A DNA stretch of 64,000 bases, taken from the NCBI GenBank assembly GCA_977006965.1, contig OZ345385.1, forward strand, positions 62,001-126,000, given 5' to 3'. Shown one piece after another: positions 9,248 to 18,914 of the stretch. Within the stretch, counting starts at the first letter, position 1; every line of letters begins with the position of its first letter. The notes under the pieces are model-generated. The model searched no databases and was not told where the DNA came from. It saw nothing but the letters and a program-made list of their open reading frames with translations. Source of the DNA: Phymatolithon calcareum (lineage: Eukaryota > Rhodophyta > Florideophyceae > Hapalidiales). Both the position numbers and the translations under genes were made by a program.

Positions 9248-9488
9248 CTTGTCAACCGGCTGAGGGGGTAGACATGCCGATGATCGGCTTCCTCTTGCAA
9301 CTGATTGCTTCTATGTCATCCCTAGGGATGACATAGCAGCTTTGATAGGACACTCGTACGAAATCCTTATTTTCCACTTGTTTCTCAGCCGGTTGACAAG
9401 CGTGTTGTGCACCGTACTCTCGGAATGACAATCGCCCTCAGGCCATGATATTCAACCGAGGCGCAGCCAAGGTCCGAATATCATGCCC
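9248..9488. repeat. Cluster of inverted repeats
   Basis: CTTGTCAACCGGCTGAG at 9248-9264 pairs perfectly with 9384-9400. Inside that loop lies the 26-bp palindrome 9311-9336. GGCCATGATATTC at 9441-9453 pairs with 9476-9488 at 12 of 13 positions. Together these suggest an extensively folded segment, perhaps the end of an unrecognised element. Confidence 0.65.
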
Positions 9489-10214
9489 TCGGGCTAATGT
9501 CAACCCTCGCAGCCGGTGCACAACCCCCACATGTAGACTTGCGCATGTGAGGTTGAGCAGGCGTACATTGCGTGCGCGATCCAAGCAGTCGACCCGAAAT
9601 CCAAAACTCCCACTTTCCTTTACCTGGAAGAAGGCACTAAATATCTTATTTACTGATAGCGAAGTGAAAAAACAGCGCCTAGATATGCGAAAACACACAA
9701 TTCCCTTACGGCCCGGCAGATCACCTACAAGAGGCATCTTGAGTATCGTGATTCGAGTACCGCAGCGTACAGTCACGCGAGAAACCGAAGCCATGCACCG
9801 AGGAGTACAATCGCGACGAAAAACAGCGACATAACACCGGGCGGGACAAGCTTTGCAAAAACGGGCATGGATGCATGAGGCACATTTCGCATCAAGCCAG
9901 ACAGATCACCTAATACAGTCACCACATGAGCATCGCGCTCCGAGTTGCGACGCGTACAGTACCGTGAGAACAAGCCCATACCCCGTTCATACACCCGGCT
10001 ACAGATGTTGATGGCACCTCTCGCTGTTGTCGCCGTTCATTTTTGCGTCACGACTAATCTATTTACAATTACTGTACAGTAAGACCCATCAAAATGCAAC
10101 CCTTCGTGCTGCAAAACCCCTACAGCTAGAAGTAGCACTTGTTCACCACACCCGTAGCCTCTAAATTTTATGCAAAATTAAAGGTAGCTTCACACCCCTC
10201 CTATTGCAAACAAG

Positions 10215-10358
10215 TTCGCGGTCGGATATATTTTTGCATAAATTTTTGATACCTGGTATTCTTCATCCATCCAACGTCTAGAAAGAAAGAATGCAATGTC
10301 CTCTAGAGTTGCAGACCAATTCGTGGTCTGATATATTTTTGCATAAATTTTTGATACC
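10215..10358. repeat. Two 39-bp direct repeats
   Basis: 10215-10253 and 10320-10358 differ at two positions. The shared core is GATATATTTTTGCATAAATT. Spacing is 105 bp start to start, so they look like the surviving ends of a local duplication. Confidence 0.7.
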
Positions 10359-10548
10359 CGTGAAACGTCTAGGCTCAGATGCGAACGACGCGCATTATTG
10401 ATTAGATGAAGTAGAATAAGTAACGGGCAAGTGCGAATTTGCACAGTTTGTCAGTGTAATTAGATTCTGATAAATTTCTCTTGTTTCAAAACCCCTCTTA
10501 TTGCACAAAAGAACTCTCTACGAGGTCTTTGCGTGTAGAGAGGTCTTA

Positions 10549-10745
10549 CTAGTAGTAGTAGTAATCTGCTGTTCCCCCCAAGAGGCTAGCAAGGCAGTGC
10601 TTTATTCTCAATTATCTTCTACTTAGATTACGGCAGGTCGTTATTTCTGCTAGGTAATTAGGAGAGCACTCCTTCTTCTCTGCCTACCGCTCGACGATTC
10701 GATTCCACCCGGAGCAAGCGTGGTTGTTCCACGTTCCGCGAGTCC
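10549..10745 (-). mobile_element. S2 retroposon copy with (TAC)n-type tail
   Basis: The reverse complement reads GGTGGAATCGAATCGTCGAG, then a middle block with ATCTAAGTAGAAGATAATT, then AATAAAGCACTGCCTTGCTA, and ends in ACTACTACTACT. It matches the copy at 42006-42190. On the plus strand GATTCGATTCC near 10695 resembles a pol III B box, but its orientation is opposite to the retroposon sense, so it is probably fortuitous. Confidence 0.7.
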
Positions 10746-10932
10746 ACGTGGACGGCCAGATTGATTGGACTCTTTTTCTTCTCCGCTCCCTTATCTTCTT
10801 TACACGTATGATGCACTGTAATCCCTCCGTATCGACGACGGAAAAACCCGTAGGAGAAAACTGCGTCGGACGCTTCCCGAAACCGGGCCTTTCTCTTGAT
10901 CACATTAGATATGCATCCCCCGAGTCAATTTA

Positions 10933-10973
10933 GGCCCGTTTCAAACCACTCGGAAATCTGTCTGTCTGTTCGG
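10933..10973 (+). repeat. Left terminal inverted repeat of Harbinger element
   Basis: 41 bp, ending with the tandem CTGT run and TTCGG. It pairs with 14749-14789 with about nine differences, mostly in the middle third. Confidence 0.92.
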
Positions 10974-11106
10974 AATTAGCCAGCTGTCACAAGACGATTG
11001 GGGAAAAAAATAAATTATGACAATTACGCAGACAGATTACGCGCCGTGAACAGACAGCGTTCAAAGTAGTCTTTGACCAGATTACAAACAGATCTGTCAC
11101 AATCCG

Positions 11107-11202
11107 AGGAGTACAAGTCGTGCTCGGACCGCGTGCAAGCCCGAGGGCTCTACAAGGAGTACAAGTAGTACTCCGACCGCGTGCAAGCCCGAGGGTTCTA
11201 CG
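11107..11202 (+). repeat. Tandem duplication, two 48-bp units
   Basis: 11107-11154 and 11155-11202 are nearly identical and share GACCGCGTGCAAGCCCGAGG. The unit is 16 codons long. It lies in the leader just before the transposase ATG at 11208, so it could be promoter or 5' UTR sequence. If a non-ATG start at 11181 were used, the last few codons of the second unit would be coding. Confidence 0.85.
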
Positions 11203-11207
11203 TCAAA

Positions 11208-12446
11208 ATGAAGGACACTACTACTGTCCCAGCTCTCGTCACCGCACTTCTTACTGCGCACCTTGTCGTGCGTACTCGTACTGCGCTCCTCCGCAGACGA
11301 CCCAGACGCTCACCACGCACGAAAGGGCGCTCAACACGTCGTGTACGGCGTTCTTTCGCGGACGCAACGCAATACTTAAACGCCTCTCAGTTCGCTCGCT
11401 CCTATGTGCTTCCTCGTCGGGTTTTCTTCGCGCTGGTCGACACGCTCCGCCCCTCCCTCACGCGCAACGCTGATCAAGCCGCCCGCTCAAGCGGCGGTGT
11501 CATCGAGCCCGCGGTTCGACTCGGACTTACTTTACGCATGCTCGCCGGGGCGTCATACTTCGACCTCGTCACCAACTTTAATATAAGCCCAACGTCCGTG
11601 TACACCATTTTCCACAACACCGTTTGTGCTATATGTGCTGAACTACCCATGCCCGGCGTCCCCATTCAAGACGAACAAAAACTGCGCTCCCTCTCCGAAG
11701 GTTTTCGGACATCCCGCGCACACCCAAACCCGCTATTCGGGTGCGTCGGCGCTCTGGATGGGATCGCGATTCGACTCATGAAACCGCACGACGTGTACTT
11801 TCCCCGAAAATTTTTTTGCCGCAAAGGTATGCACGCCCTTCCCCTTCAAGCTTTAGTGTCATCCGACTACAAATTCATGTACATGTCGGTGCGATGCGCC
11901 GGTAGCACGAACGACTGCATCGCATTCGGCGTCTCTGGGCTCGCGCGTCGCCTACAATCAATCGGGCTTCTCCCCGGGTACTGGATCGCAGGCGACGCGG
12001 CCTACGAATGTAGACACGGAGTTATCACGCCGTGGCCAAAGGCCGCACTAATGTGCCCTGAGTACAACAACTCGCGCGACGCTTTCAACTTTTTCCAGTC
12101 CAGCTCCCGCGTGCACGTCGAGCAGACGTTCGGGATGCTCGTCGCCCGATTCGGTATTCTCTGGAAACCGCTGCGCTTCGAACTCGCCAACGTCCCCAAC
12201 ATCCTATCCGCGTGCTTCCGCCTGCATAACCTCTGCGTGGACAACGGCGTGCCCCCCGTGCAGCACACGCTCAACGACGACGAGCTGCATGCGATGGAAA
12301 AAGCGTTCGCGGAGTGGTGGCGCTGCTCGCGTGCCTTACGCGACGAGACAACGCGCTCCGGGCGCCCTGCCCCCGACGAGCACTGCGCGACGTTGCGCGC
12401 CGAACTCACTGACTACCTACGGCGCAACGGCATCCGCAGACCATAA
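11208..12446 (+). CDS. PIF/Harbinger DDE transposase (nuclease)
   Basis: 412 residues from the ATG at 11208 (context CAAAATGA) to the TAA at 12444-12446. The frame is open a little further upstream without another ATG. An N-terminal basic segment (RRRPRRSPRTKGR) may bind DNA or act as a nuclear signal. The DDE_4 nuclease core shows CVGALDGIAI (D184), GSTNDCIAF, WIAGDAAY (D263) and VEQTFGML (E305), with a conserved LHNLCVDNG after it. This triad and these blocks are typical of Harbinger nucleases and their domesticated relative HARBI1. The protein cuts and joins transposon ends at TWA targets, usually with a second DNA-binding protein. Length is normal for the family and no frameshift is seen. 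Its partner is probably the convergent gene at 12465-14432. Confidence 0.95.
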   Translation: MKDTTTVPALVTALLTAHLVVRTRTALLRRRPRRSPRTKGRSTRRVRRSFADATQYLNASQFARSYVLPRRVFFALVDTLRPSLTRNADQAARSSGGVIEPAVRLGLTLRMLAGASYFDLVTNFNISPTSVYTIFHNTVCAICAELPMPGVPIQDEQKLRSLSEGFRTSRAHPNPLFGCVGALDGIAIRLMKPHDVYFPRKFFCRKGMHALPLQALVSSDYKFMYMSVRCAGSTNDCIAFGVSGLARRLQSIGLLPGYWIAGDAAYECRHGVITPWPKAALMCPEYNNSRDAFNFFQSSSRVHVEQTFGMLVARFGILWKPLRFELANVPNILSACFRLHNLCVDNGVPPVQHTLNDDELHAMEKAFAEWWRCSRALRDETTRSGRPAPDEHCATLRAELTDYLRRNGIRRP

Positions 12447-12464
12447 GTACAAAACCTTTCCTCT

Positions 12465-14432
12465 TTACTCGTCTTCCCGGAAGTCAATCTTATCTAAGGA
12501 TCGCGTCGTCATCTCAATCGACCGCTCAATGCGGTCGATCATAGCCTGTGGTTGATTCTCTGTGCGCACCCGGGTTAGTAGAGAATAAAGCTCCGTCAGT
12601 TCTTTCGTCAGCCCTGCGATATCCTTCGCTTGCCGCGCCGTCGAGTCGTTGTACTCCGCGCCCCTCGGCGCCAACGACTGCATTATCGCCGACACCCCGT
12701 CCTTCAGAATGTCGTTTCCTTGCTCGAGCGCGCGGAGCTCGGCCGCCTCCTGCCGCTTTCGCTTGCGGCTGCTCCCCCCGCGCGGCACCGCTCCCGCATT
12801 CTCCTCGACGTCGTCATCGTCGTAGCCGACCCCGGCCGCCATGGTGTTTATGGTGAAGTCTAAAAGGTCGGTGTCGGCCTCGGGGGTGCCGCAGCGCAGT
12901 GCATGGAAGGTGATCAGCGCGCGCTTGCCGTCCTCCGTGATCGCGCCAGTGCCACGCGTCGTCGCCACGAAGTCCCCGATGCGGTCTGTATCGTTGGCGC
13001 CGGACACCGTCCAGTTGCTGTACGCCTTCGTGAAGACGGATTTGTTCTTATTGAACGCGGCGAGAAGCTTCTCCGCACTGCGCGGCGCGAGCGGCAGCGC
13101 GGACGCGTCAACCCCAGTGACTTTTCCCGCGAGTGGAAGTCGCACTTGGAAGCTGTGGTCGTTGAAGCGCGGCGCTATCGCGGCCTCCCAAATGGCGTCC
13201 CTGTCCACGCCACGGTCGAGCTCGTAGCGGTCGAGCGAGAGCGCTGTTTCCAATAGCTTACCGCGGATGTAGGGGCCACTGTCCACGAGAACGCCGACGA
13301 GGCGCGCGAACTCGTTCGTGCAAAAGTCTGGCGCGGGCGGCTGTGCAGGGTGACCGGTGCTGCCTGTCGCGCCCGGCATGGTTCCGAGCAATGTGGCGAG
13401 CGAAGGCGCGTGGGGCACGACGATGCTGATGCGAACCGGGTCGGCGTACCAGGTATCGATGTCGGGTGCGAACATCTGCTGCACGTTACCGGTCTCGCCG
13501 AATTTGCGTGCCGCATGAATGAGGAGCTTGTTCACTTTATAGCGCTTTCGCTCGTTGACGACGAGGTTGCCGCTGTCTTTCTTTTCCTGGACGCTGAGAG
13601 AGCGAATGGCATCGCGAATAATTGAGAAGTTCGATTTCATGAGGAAGAAGTAGGACTTGTCGTACGCGCTGGCCGGGGCGTCACCCTGTAGACGCGGTTT
13701 GGGCACGTACAGGTCGTCCCACGGGTCGTCCGTGCGTGGCAGCGCGGTGTCACCGGCCACCGGTGCGCTGCTCGGTGATGCGGCGGTGCCCTGCACGGCA
13801 GGACCGCCGAACGCCAAGGGGACTGACTGCGTTGCAGGCGATGTGACTAGCGGAGAGTGCGTGCGCGGCGAGTTGCTCGGCCCTGTGTTGTGGGGGGAGT
13901 TGGATGGCGTGAGAACGACGGCCAGTGGCACGGGGGTGGTCACCACGAATGGCGACGGCAGCGAGCGCCGGGACGGCGACCGACCGTTGGCGGGCGTGGG
14001 AGATGAGCGACGAGGGAGTGAAGGCACCACAGGGGAGAAGATTAGGTGTGCGGTGCCCGGTGCTGTGCCTGAGGCGGGCGGAGGAGGCGTGAGTGCGAGG
14101 TGGTGTCGTCGGGCGTCGGCGTCCGGCGACGGTGTCGACGAGGGCGTGGTGGAGGGTGGTGCATGGGTCGCCGGGAGAGAAGAGCGGACGAACGGCGCGT
14201 ACTGCGCTTGGTTGTATGAGGGGTCCCTCCTCAGGTGCCATGGAGTCGACTGGTGTGTTTCCGCGGCGGGCGACGGTGCGCGGTGGCTCGCCGCCGCACC
14301 AGTCGTAGAAGGGGAAGGGGTGCACTCTGTGCTGAGTGGGACCGAGAAGTCCCGCGAGGGAGGCAACGTTGTAACGTCGGGGCTTGTCACCGCCGGAGGG
14401 AGCGGCCGGCCGACGCCGTCGGGAGATGCCAT
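12465..14432 (-). CDS. Harbinger-associated second protein, large, unrecognised
   Basis: 655 residues if it starts at the ATG 14432 (MASPDGVGRPLPP). The frame stays open upstream to an ATG at 14744, but those 104 residues look like untranslated leader and run up to the terminal repeat. Residues 1-240 are extremely rich in Pro, Ser and Thr and low in complexity. A globular part then begins near DDPWDDLYVPKPRLQG, with KSYFFLMKSNFSIIRDAIRS and PDIDTWYADPVRISIVVPHA. Near the C terminus come an acidic run (DDDDVEEN), a basic nuclear-signal-like SRKRKRQ (~555-561) and a helical, probably coiled-coil end. Harbinger elements normally carry a Myb/SANT-type protein as second gene. I cannot see a clear Myb helix pattern here, so it may be a divergent or different accessory. 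Location suggests it helps the transposase bind DNA or enter the nucleus; that is inference. Confidence 0.75.
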   Translation of the reverse strand: MASPDGVGRPLPPAVTSPDVTTLPPSRDFSVPLSTECTPSPSTTGAAASHRAPSPAAETHQSTPWHLRRDPSYNQAQYAPFVRSSLPATHAPPSTTPSSTPSPDADARRHHLALTPPPPASGTAPGTAHLIFSPVVPSLPRRSSPTPANGRSPSRRSLPSPFVVTTPVPLAVVLTPSNSPHNTGPSNSPRTHSPLVTSPATQSVPLAFGGPAVQGTAASPSSAPVAGDTALPRTDDPWDDLYVPKPRLQGDAPASAYDKSYFFLMKSNFSIIRDAIRSLSVQEKKDSGNLVVNERKRYKVNKLLIHAARKFGETGNVQQMFAPDIDTWYADPVRISIVVPHAPSLATLLGTMPGATGSTGHPAQPPAPDFCTNEFARLVGVLVDSGPYIRGKLLETALSLDRYELDRGVDRDAIWEAAIAPRFNDHSFQVRLPLAGKVTGVDASALPLAPRSAEKLLAAFNKNKSVFTKAYSNWTVSGANDTDRIGDFVATTRGTGAITEDGKRALITFHALRCGTPEADTDLLDFTINTMAAGVGYDDDDVEENAGAVPRGGSSRKRKRQEAAELRALEQGNDILKDGVSAIMQSLAPRGAEYNDSTARQAKDIAGLTKELTELYSLLTRVRTENQPQAMIDRIERSIEMTTRSLDKIDFREDE

Positions 14433-14748
14433 CGTGTTCGGTGCAGAGCAGAGGCGGAGATGCGGGAGGAAAACGAATGATTGTGTGGGTGGAGCGGAAG
14501 AGGTAAGGCAGACCAAGGGAAAGCAGGGAAAGGCAGGGAATGGGAACCGTGGCGATGGAGATCCGTTCCATCGAAGGTGGTTCGGGTTCGCGCGAAATAA
14601 GCAGCGTTTCGCGCGAAATATGTAGCAGATGGACAGAAGTAGTCGAGGGACCAGAACTTGTCTGACAGTACACGTGTAAACTTGCGGCAGCCATTTTATG
14701 TTTCCGTTTGAAAGTAAGTGACATAATGTGGTTATTGGAAGCAAAAAG

Positions 14749-14789
14749 CCGAACAGACAGACAGCCGGACATTTGGTTTAAAACGGACC
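14749..14789 (-). repeat. Right terminal inverted repeat of Harbinger element
   Basis: Mirror of 10933-10973; it ends AAAACGGACC directly before the TTA duplication at 14790-14792. Confidence 0.92.
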
Positions 14790-14792
14790 TTA

Positions 14793-15085
14793 ACCACTTG
14801 ACATTGGTCTTACTGTATATCGACTACATTCATCTGCTTGTCTTTACCCACATCGTACCCTTTATGTCGTAGATTTCTGGATGGCCCATGTGCGCCACTC
14901 GTCGCCCTCGGGCATTTACACCATTCCAATCTAGGGTAGCATCGACTGCGAGGAAAGTTGTCATTCGTTGCATGGCGCTGCACTTCAGAACTCATCATTT
15001 GCAGCGTGGTGATGTACAAGCTAAATATCTCCTTCTAGACGTGCTAGCCTCTTATGGGAATAAATCAATCATCATCATCATCACG
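14793..15085 (+). other. Possible retroposon end with (ATC)n tail
   Basis: No recognised protein. Around 15059-15083 AATAAATC is followed by ATCATCATCATCATC, the look of a polyadenylation signal plus simple-repeat tail used by retroposons in this window. The body upstream matches nothing else here, so the call is weak. Confidence 0.3.
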
Positions 15086-15505
15086 AGAGCAAGTATGGCG
15101 ACACTGGCAGCCGACAATGTGATCCCTGCGTTTAAGCAAGTTCCCTATTCCCCGAGATGTTTTCTTGCTTATAAACTGCGAGAAGAAATTGGTACAAGAA
15201 ATTTTTTTATAGAAATTGAGGTGCTGCGTTTTCAAAAGGTGGACGGTGCAGCCCTCACAAGCGCGCATCTGCATAAACGGCGGTATTGCATGGTGGTACT
15301 GCAGCTCATGGAGCGGTGGCTATCGCCTATCTCGATATTCGATTTCAGACCTGGGCGATACCCGCATTTACGCTTTGAAGAGCTGTCCTGGTTAATCAGG
15401 ACAACGTGCACAAGATGACCCAAAGCTTGCAGCCCTGAAGAAATGGTTCTTCGAAGAACAGGACCCCCTTCCTCTATGAGCCTCTCCCAATCGTCAGTGC
15501 GCTTA
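15086..15505. other. Unassigned stretch, no supported gene
   Basis: A plus-strand frame is open through here (14888-15418), but it crosses the (ATC)n tail and has no recognisable motif. I see no other structure. Confidence 0.4.
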
Positions 15506-15509
15506 ATTT

Positions 15510-15655
15510 TGCTGACTATGCCACTATTTGACGGAATGGAGCCTTTGGATTCAAATTGAGTCTTCCTGGCTCTTCAGAAGTGTTGCCTCAAGTGTCAGCA
15601 GATGCGCTGAGAACACTAAAATAAAAATCTGCTCTTCTTCTTCTTCCAGCACTTT
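15510..15655 (+). mobile_element. S1 retroposon copy (3' half)
   Basis: It shares with the other S1 copies the blocks GGAATGGAGCCTTTGG, TCTTCAGAAGTGTTGCC and ACTAAAATAAAAATC, and ends in CTCTTCTTCTTCTTC. The family sense strand is the one ending in (TTC)n. Confidence 0.75.
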
Positions 15656-15659
15656 TCGA

Positions 15660-16610
15660 TCTCATTCATATCTGGCTCAGTATTGCGTCGACATACATAT
15701 TTGGAGCACATAGGAGCAAGAGTGTTATTTATCACATTTGGAATTCCTTCACTAGACATATTTTTTAACTGAATCGAAGTGCAAGGCAATTCATCGAATC
15801 GAAACAGGCTAGCCGCTATCAACTTTTTGCTGGAGGACAGTACAGTAGAGCCGAAAGTATCCCGCACCATCCCGACGATTCCCGGAGGCAATCCATGCCC
15901 CAGTGCTTCTTGTGGGTATCCAGAAATCATCATTACAGCTGGGCTGAGCAGACGTGCGTAGCGAGATGAGATACTCTCCTGTATTCAAAGAAGGAGACAT
16001 TCTTTTCCAAAGTCCTCAAACCAGTCTGATAACAAGTCTCATGTTGTTTATAAGCTTGAAACTTGCAGTCCTTCCATCCGCCTCATGGCATAGGAGATGA
16101 AGTCAAATAGATGAAACGTGCGCTGCGAGCCGAAATAAATTAGCAATCATTTGTGAGGCAGTATCGACTCTTACTCATTCACGCATTCACAGAGAGGTTC
16201 GACTTTTTGTGGTCTCTCGGGTATCAGCCAGATTCATGCTTTTTCCTTTCATGTTTGGAAAAAATATCTTCCTCGTACCTTGAATTGATATTTTAACTGA
16301 TGGTTGTATTTTCGTAAATGACCATTGAATCACTCACCAGGAGCAAAAGGCGGGACAATCAGCCTTTCGCTTTCTGTAACTAATGGATTTAGTACAATTC
16401 TCTTGGATTGAACTGGCGGTTTTAAGGACTTAGATCAGGATTTCGTCAGCATTAGCTCTTTCAGCATGGATCACCCCATCACGGAATGCGTGGCATGTCG
16501 GAGCCTGTTATTTTTCCCCCTAAGGGTGCCCGTTCTTCCATAGTTACAAACGCTGGCATGGAACGGTTGGAGTGGTTAATTGCCGGAGGTAAGGTACCGT
16601 TGTGTCCTCG
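15660..16610. other. Unassigned stretch, no supported gene
   Basis: Only short frames on both strands and no motif that I recognise. It contains no clear repeat of other parts of the window. Confidence 0.4.
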
Positions 16611-16619
16611 TTCGCCGAC

Positions 16620-16705
16620 TATCACCCTTATTAGGATTGCGTCCTTTACTATTCTCCTCTCCCAGACCAGAATAACCATGGACGCAATCCCAATCAAGGG
16701 TGATA
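16620..16705. repeat. Inverted repeat with 25-bp arms
   Basis: TATCACCCTTATTAGGATTG at 16620-16639 and the bases after it pair, with an extra base or two, with 16680-16705 (GGACGCAATCCCAATCAAGG onward). The motif CTATTCTCCTCTCCCAGA in the loop recurs with one change near 16728. Confidence 0.6.
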
Positions 16706-16814
16706 ATCTTTATTGAGTGCCTCTTTGACTATTCTCTTCTCCCAGAGTAATCGACGAGCTTTCAAGCGGTGTGCCTGACTGCGGGAGAGTGAGTTTGGAT
16801 TATACAAGAGAGTA

Positions 16815-16945
16815 GCGGTTGCGAATGTTCATTTTCGCAAAGTTTTCAAGTCAAGCAGCACATCGGCACTGTTCATGACAAATACAAACCATTCCAGTGC
16901 AACAAGTCGTTTGACCACCGATTCGATCTCATTCCCTTCTGCCCC
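16815..16945 (+). pseudogene. Inverted partial copy of the adjacent zinc-finger gene
   Basis: The plus strand encodes HIGTVHDKYKPFQC followed by KSFDHRFDL. This matches the finger 2-3 region of the minus-strand gene at 17029-17823 (HIRAVHDKYKPFQC, KSFSRRFDL), including the preceding TTCATTTTCGCAAAG. Nine bases covering the second Cys of the finger are deleted (QCNKSF for QCQKCGKSF). It is a non-functional inverted duplicate ~240 bp from its source segment, so a transcript through both could fold into a long hairpin. Confidence 0.85.
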
Positions 16946-17028
16946 CTTCTTCTTTTTCTCTATTTTCTTTATTGTAGCGTCTACTACATGGTCGTATTTT
17001 GGAGCGAAAACGATTCTTAAAACGGAGC

Positions 17029-17823
17029 CTATGTGCGCTGCGATGGTACTACGGCAAGAAAACGGGCATGAAGTTTCTCCACATGCCGTGTGAGGTTAGA
17101 TCGCTTAGCAAACTTCTTTGTGCAATATTGGCAACCATATGGTCTTTCATTTTCATGAACACCATCAACATGCGAATTGAGATCGAATCGCCTGCTAAAC
17201 GACTTTCCGCACTTTTGGCACTGAAATGGTTTGTATTTGTCATGAACAGCGCGGATGTGCTGGTTTAGATGACTTCTTTGCGAAAATGAAAGTTCGCAGC
17301 GGTCGCACTTCTGCGGGCGGGCCACCTTCAGGTGTTTGGCCTGCTTGTGTTCGTTAAGCTCAATTAACGAGCGAAACATAGCACCGCAAATCTCGCAACG
17401 ATGTCCTGTTAGCAGTTCAACGACAGGGACCTGTTGATGATATTGGAAGGACATATGCTGGTGGTGGCTGGCCTTTCGTCCGTGGTTAATCGAAATATGT
17501 CGTTGAGGCGCCCCTCGGGCTCGCGGGCGCGCGTGGTACTGCTGTTCGGAGGACTGCTGAAGTGGCTGGGGAAATGGTGAGTCGTTGTTTAGGACTGTAT
17601 TCCAGAATGACGACGTTTTCCGAAAATGGGATGTGGGGAATCTTCCGAAGCGGGCATTGTCGACCGACATGTCAGACTGTAGGCGTCGCCCGGTATGCTC
17701 GCCGATGCGGGACGCAGTAACTATGTCGTCCATGGGATGGTCCTCGATCGAACCAGGCCAGCGGCAATGACGGTAGGTTGTCTCGAGTAAATCGGAGAAT
17801 CGGGAGACCAGGGATCGATTCAT
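17029..17823 (-). CDS. C2H2 zinc-finger protein, four fingers
   Basis: 264 residues from the ATG at 17823 (MNRSLVSRFSD) to the stop at 17029-17031, uninterrupted. Residues 1-140 have no recognised domain and are Gln/His rich near 85-131. Four C2H2 fingers follow: C143, C146, H159, H164; C173, C176, H189, H194; C202, C205, H218, H223; C231, C234, H247, H252. The linkers are not the classic TGEKP: 2-3 is DKYKPFQC and 3-4 is NERPYGC. Such proteins bind DNA in the nucleus, usually as transcription regulators; the target is unknown. An inverted partial copy lies ~85 bp beyond its stop. It is the clearest intact host-type gene in the window. No intron signal is needed to explain the frame. Confidence 0.88.
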   Translation of the reverse strand: MNRSLVSRFSDLLETTYRHCRWPGSIEDHPMDDIVTASRIGEHTGRRLQSDMSVDNARFGRFPTSHFRKTSSFWNTVLNNDSPFPQPLQQSSEQQYHARPRARGAPQRHISINHGRKASHHQHMSFQYHQQVPVVELLTGHRCEICGAMFRSLIELNEHKQAKHLKVARPQKCDRCELSFSQRSHLNQHIRAVHDKYKPFQCQKCGKSFSRRFDLNSHVDGVHENERPYGCQYCTKKFAKRSNLTRHVEKLHARFLAVVPSQRT

Positions 17824-18556
17824 AAATGGGTCCGGGCGCTGTAGAGAGGTTGGGGAGGCGAAAGAAATTGTGGAGCCCTAAAGATAGCATGACGGGGGCG
17901 TGAGAGTGGTAACGGATTACATAGGATAAGGTCGTGGAAGCATTGATCCACGTCAATGTATCAGAGAAGGGAGCGGGAGCTTGCAAATAGCACAAAAGCG
18001 GGCACTAAGACGGTCACGCGTTGTAGACTCTATGAGTTGCCGTGCCAATGGAAATGAAACCAGACTTGTGGCCGAACGAAAAGGTCGTGGGGGAGTCGGT
18101 GTGACTCCGTCGTGCTGCAACACAGCTGTGAGATACTATCAACCGGTGCGGTTTTGATACTAAGAAAGTATGGTAAGGGACGTACGAGTTCCACCGATGG
18201 AGAACAGGGCTGCGCAGGCGTTTCTGGAGGCACGTTAGTCCGCTGTTGATGCTCCCCTGATATCTGTATTCGCCCGTAGGAATTGTAAACACGTGGAAAA
18301 GTCAAGGGTACTGTTAAGCTGTCTTCTGGCGCCCGTCGGTACAGTAAGCATGGGAGATTCTAATCAGCGCAGTTCCGCGCGACCATGAGACGATCGCTGT
18401 ATCTCCAAGCAGACTTTAATTAAATTTCGAGCTGAGCAGGAGGGGGAAGAGTAGATTAGTTTTGTATCCCCAGTCGAGCCCATCTGTCCACCTTCTGGAA
18501 GGTTTAGTTCCTTGTGAGACTCTAGACAAAGGCCACAATATGCGTGTCCACTGAGA

Positions 18557-18647
18557 GTGACCATACGCTACGAAACACGTTGTCTCTCTACAGTCTGCTC
18601 TGGAGAAGGGCTCTAGAGCGGGAAAGGGTTTCGTGGCGTATGGTCAC
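18557..18647. repeat. Hairpin with 20-bp arms
   Basis: GTGACCATACGCTACGAAAC (18557-18576) pairs at 19 of 20 positions with 18628-18647; the loop is 51 bases. Confidence 0.75.
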
Positions 18648-18914
18648 GGAGTCGTGAATCCACAGTAAGGAGTCAGGGAGGACGGAGAACGAGTGAGAAT
18701 AGCATGAAAGTGGCACAATTGAATTGGAATGCAGGTGGCGATGAAACCAAAACGTGCGAAAGAACGAAGGGGCTTGGTTGGTTGGTGGGCGGGAGAGTCG
18801 GTGGGATGCCGACAGCACCGATTGACCAGTGCTTCAACACGGTTGTGAAATACAGTACTACTGTAAGAAGTGTAGAGCTATACATTAAAGGTTTTCAGAC
18901 GAAGAAATTAGGAA

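Larger units (their letters stand above)
9005..10560. other. Gene-poor, foldback-rich region
   Basis: No convincing coding sequence. It holds a 26-bp perfect palindrome (9311-9336), paired inverted repeats (9248-9264 with 9384-9400; 9441-9453 with 9476-9488) and two related segments carrying CAGGCGTAC and GTGCGTGCGCGATC (near 9220 and 9560). A 39-bp direct repeat (10215-10253 and 10320-10358) and a (TAG)n run near 10549 follow. The left 190 bases are purine-rich. Confidence 0.6.
10930..14792. mobile_element. Complete PIF/Harbinger DNA transposon (element 10933-14789 plus TTA duplications)
   Basis: Terminal inverted repeats of 41 bp: 10933-10973 starts GGCCCGTTTCAAACCA, and the reverse complement of 14749-14789 starts GGTCCGTTTTAAACCA. 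Both end CTGTCTGTCTGTTCGG. The element is flanked by the 3-bp duplication TTA (10930-10932 and 14790-14792), the TWA target typical of the superfamily. It is 3,857 bp long and holds two convergent genes whose stops are 18 bp apart: a DDE transposase and a large second protein. Both frames are open, so the element may be autonomous. The GC content of its coding part is clearly above that of its surroundings. Confidence 0.95.

Noticed and set aside
10690-10700. Pol III B box making S2 a tRNA-SINE
   Set aside because: GATTCGATTCC lies on the strand opposite to the retroposon sense and is not kept in other copies.
13657-14625. Long plus-strand ORF of 322 codons
   Set aside because: Shadow of the 655-residue minus-strand Harbinger partner gene; low-complexity Gly/Arg product caused by GC-rich antisense.
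14888-15418. 176-codon plus-strand ORF
   Set aside because: It crosses a simple (ATC)n tail encoding an Ile run and shows no motif.
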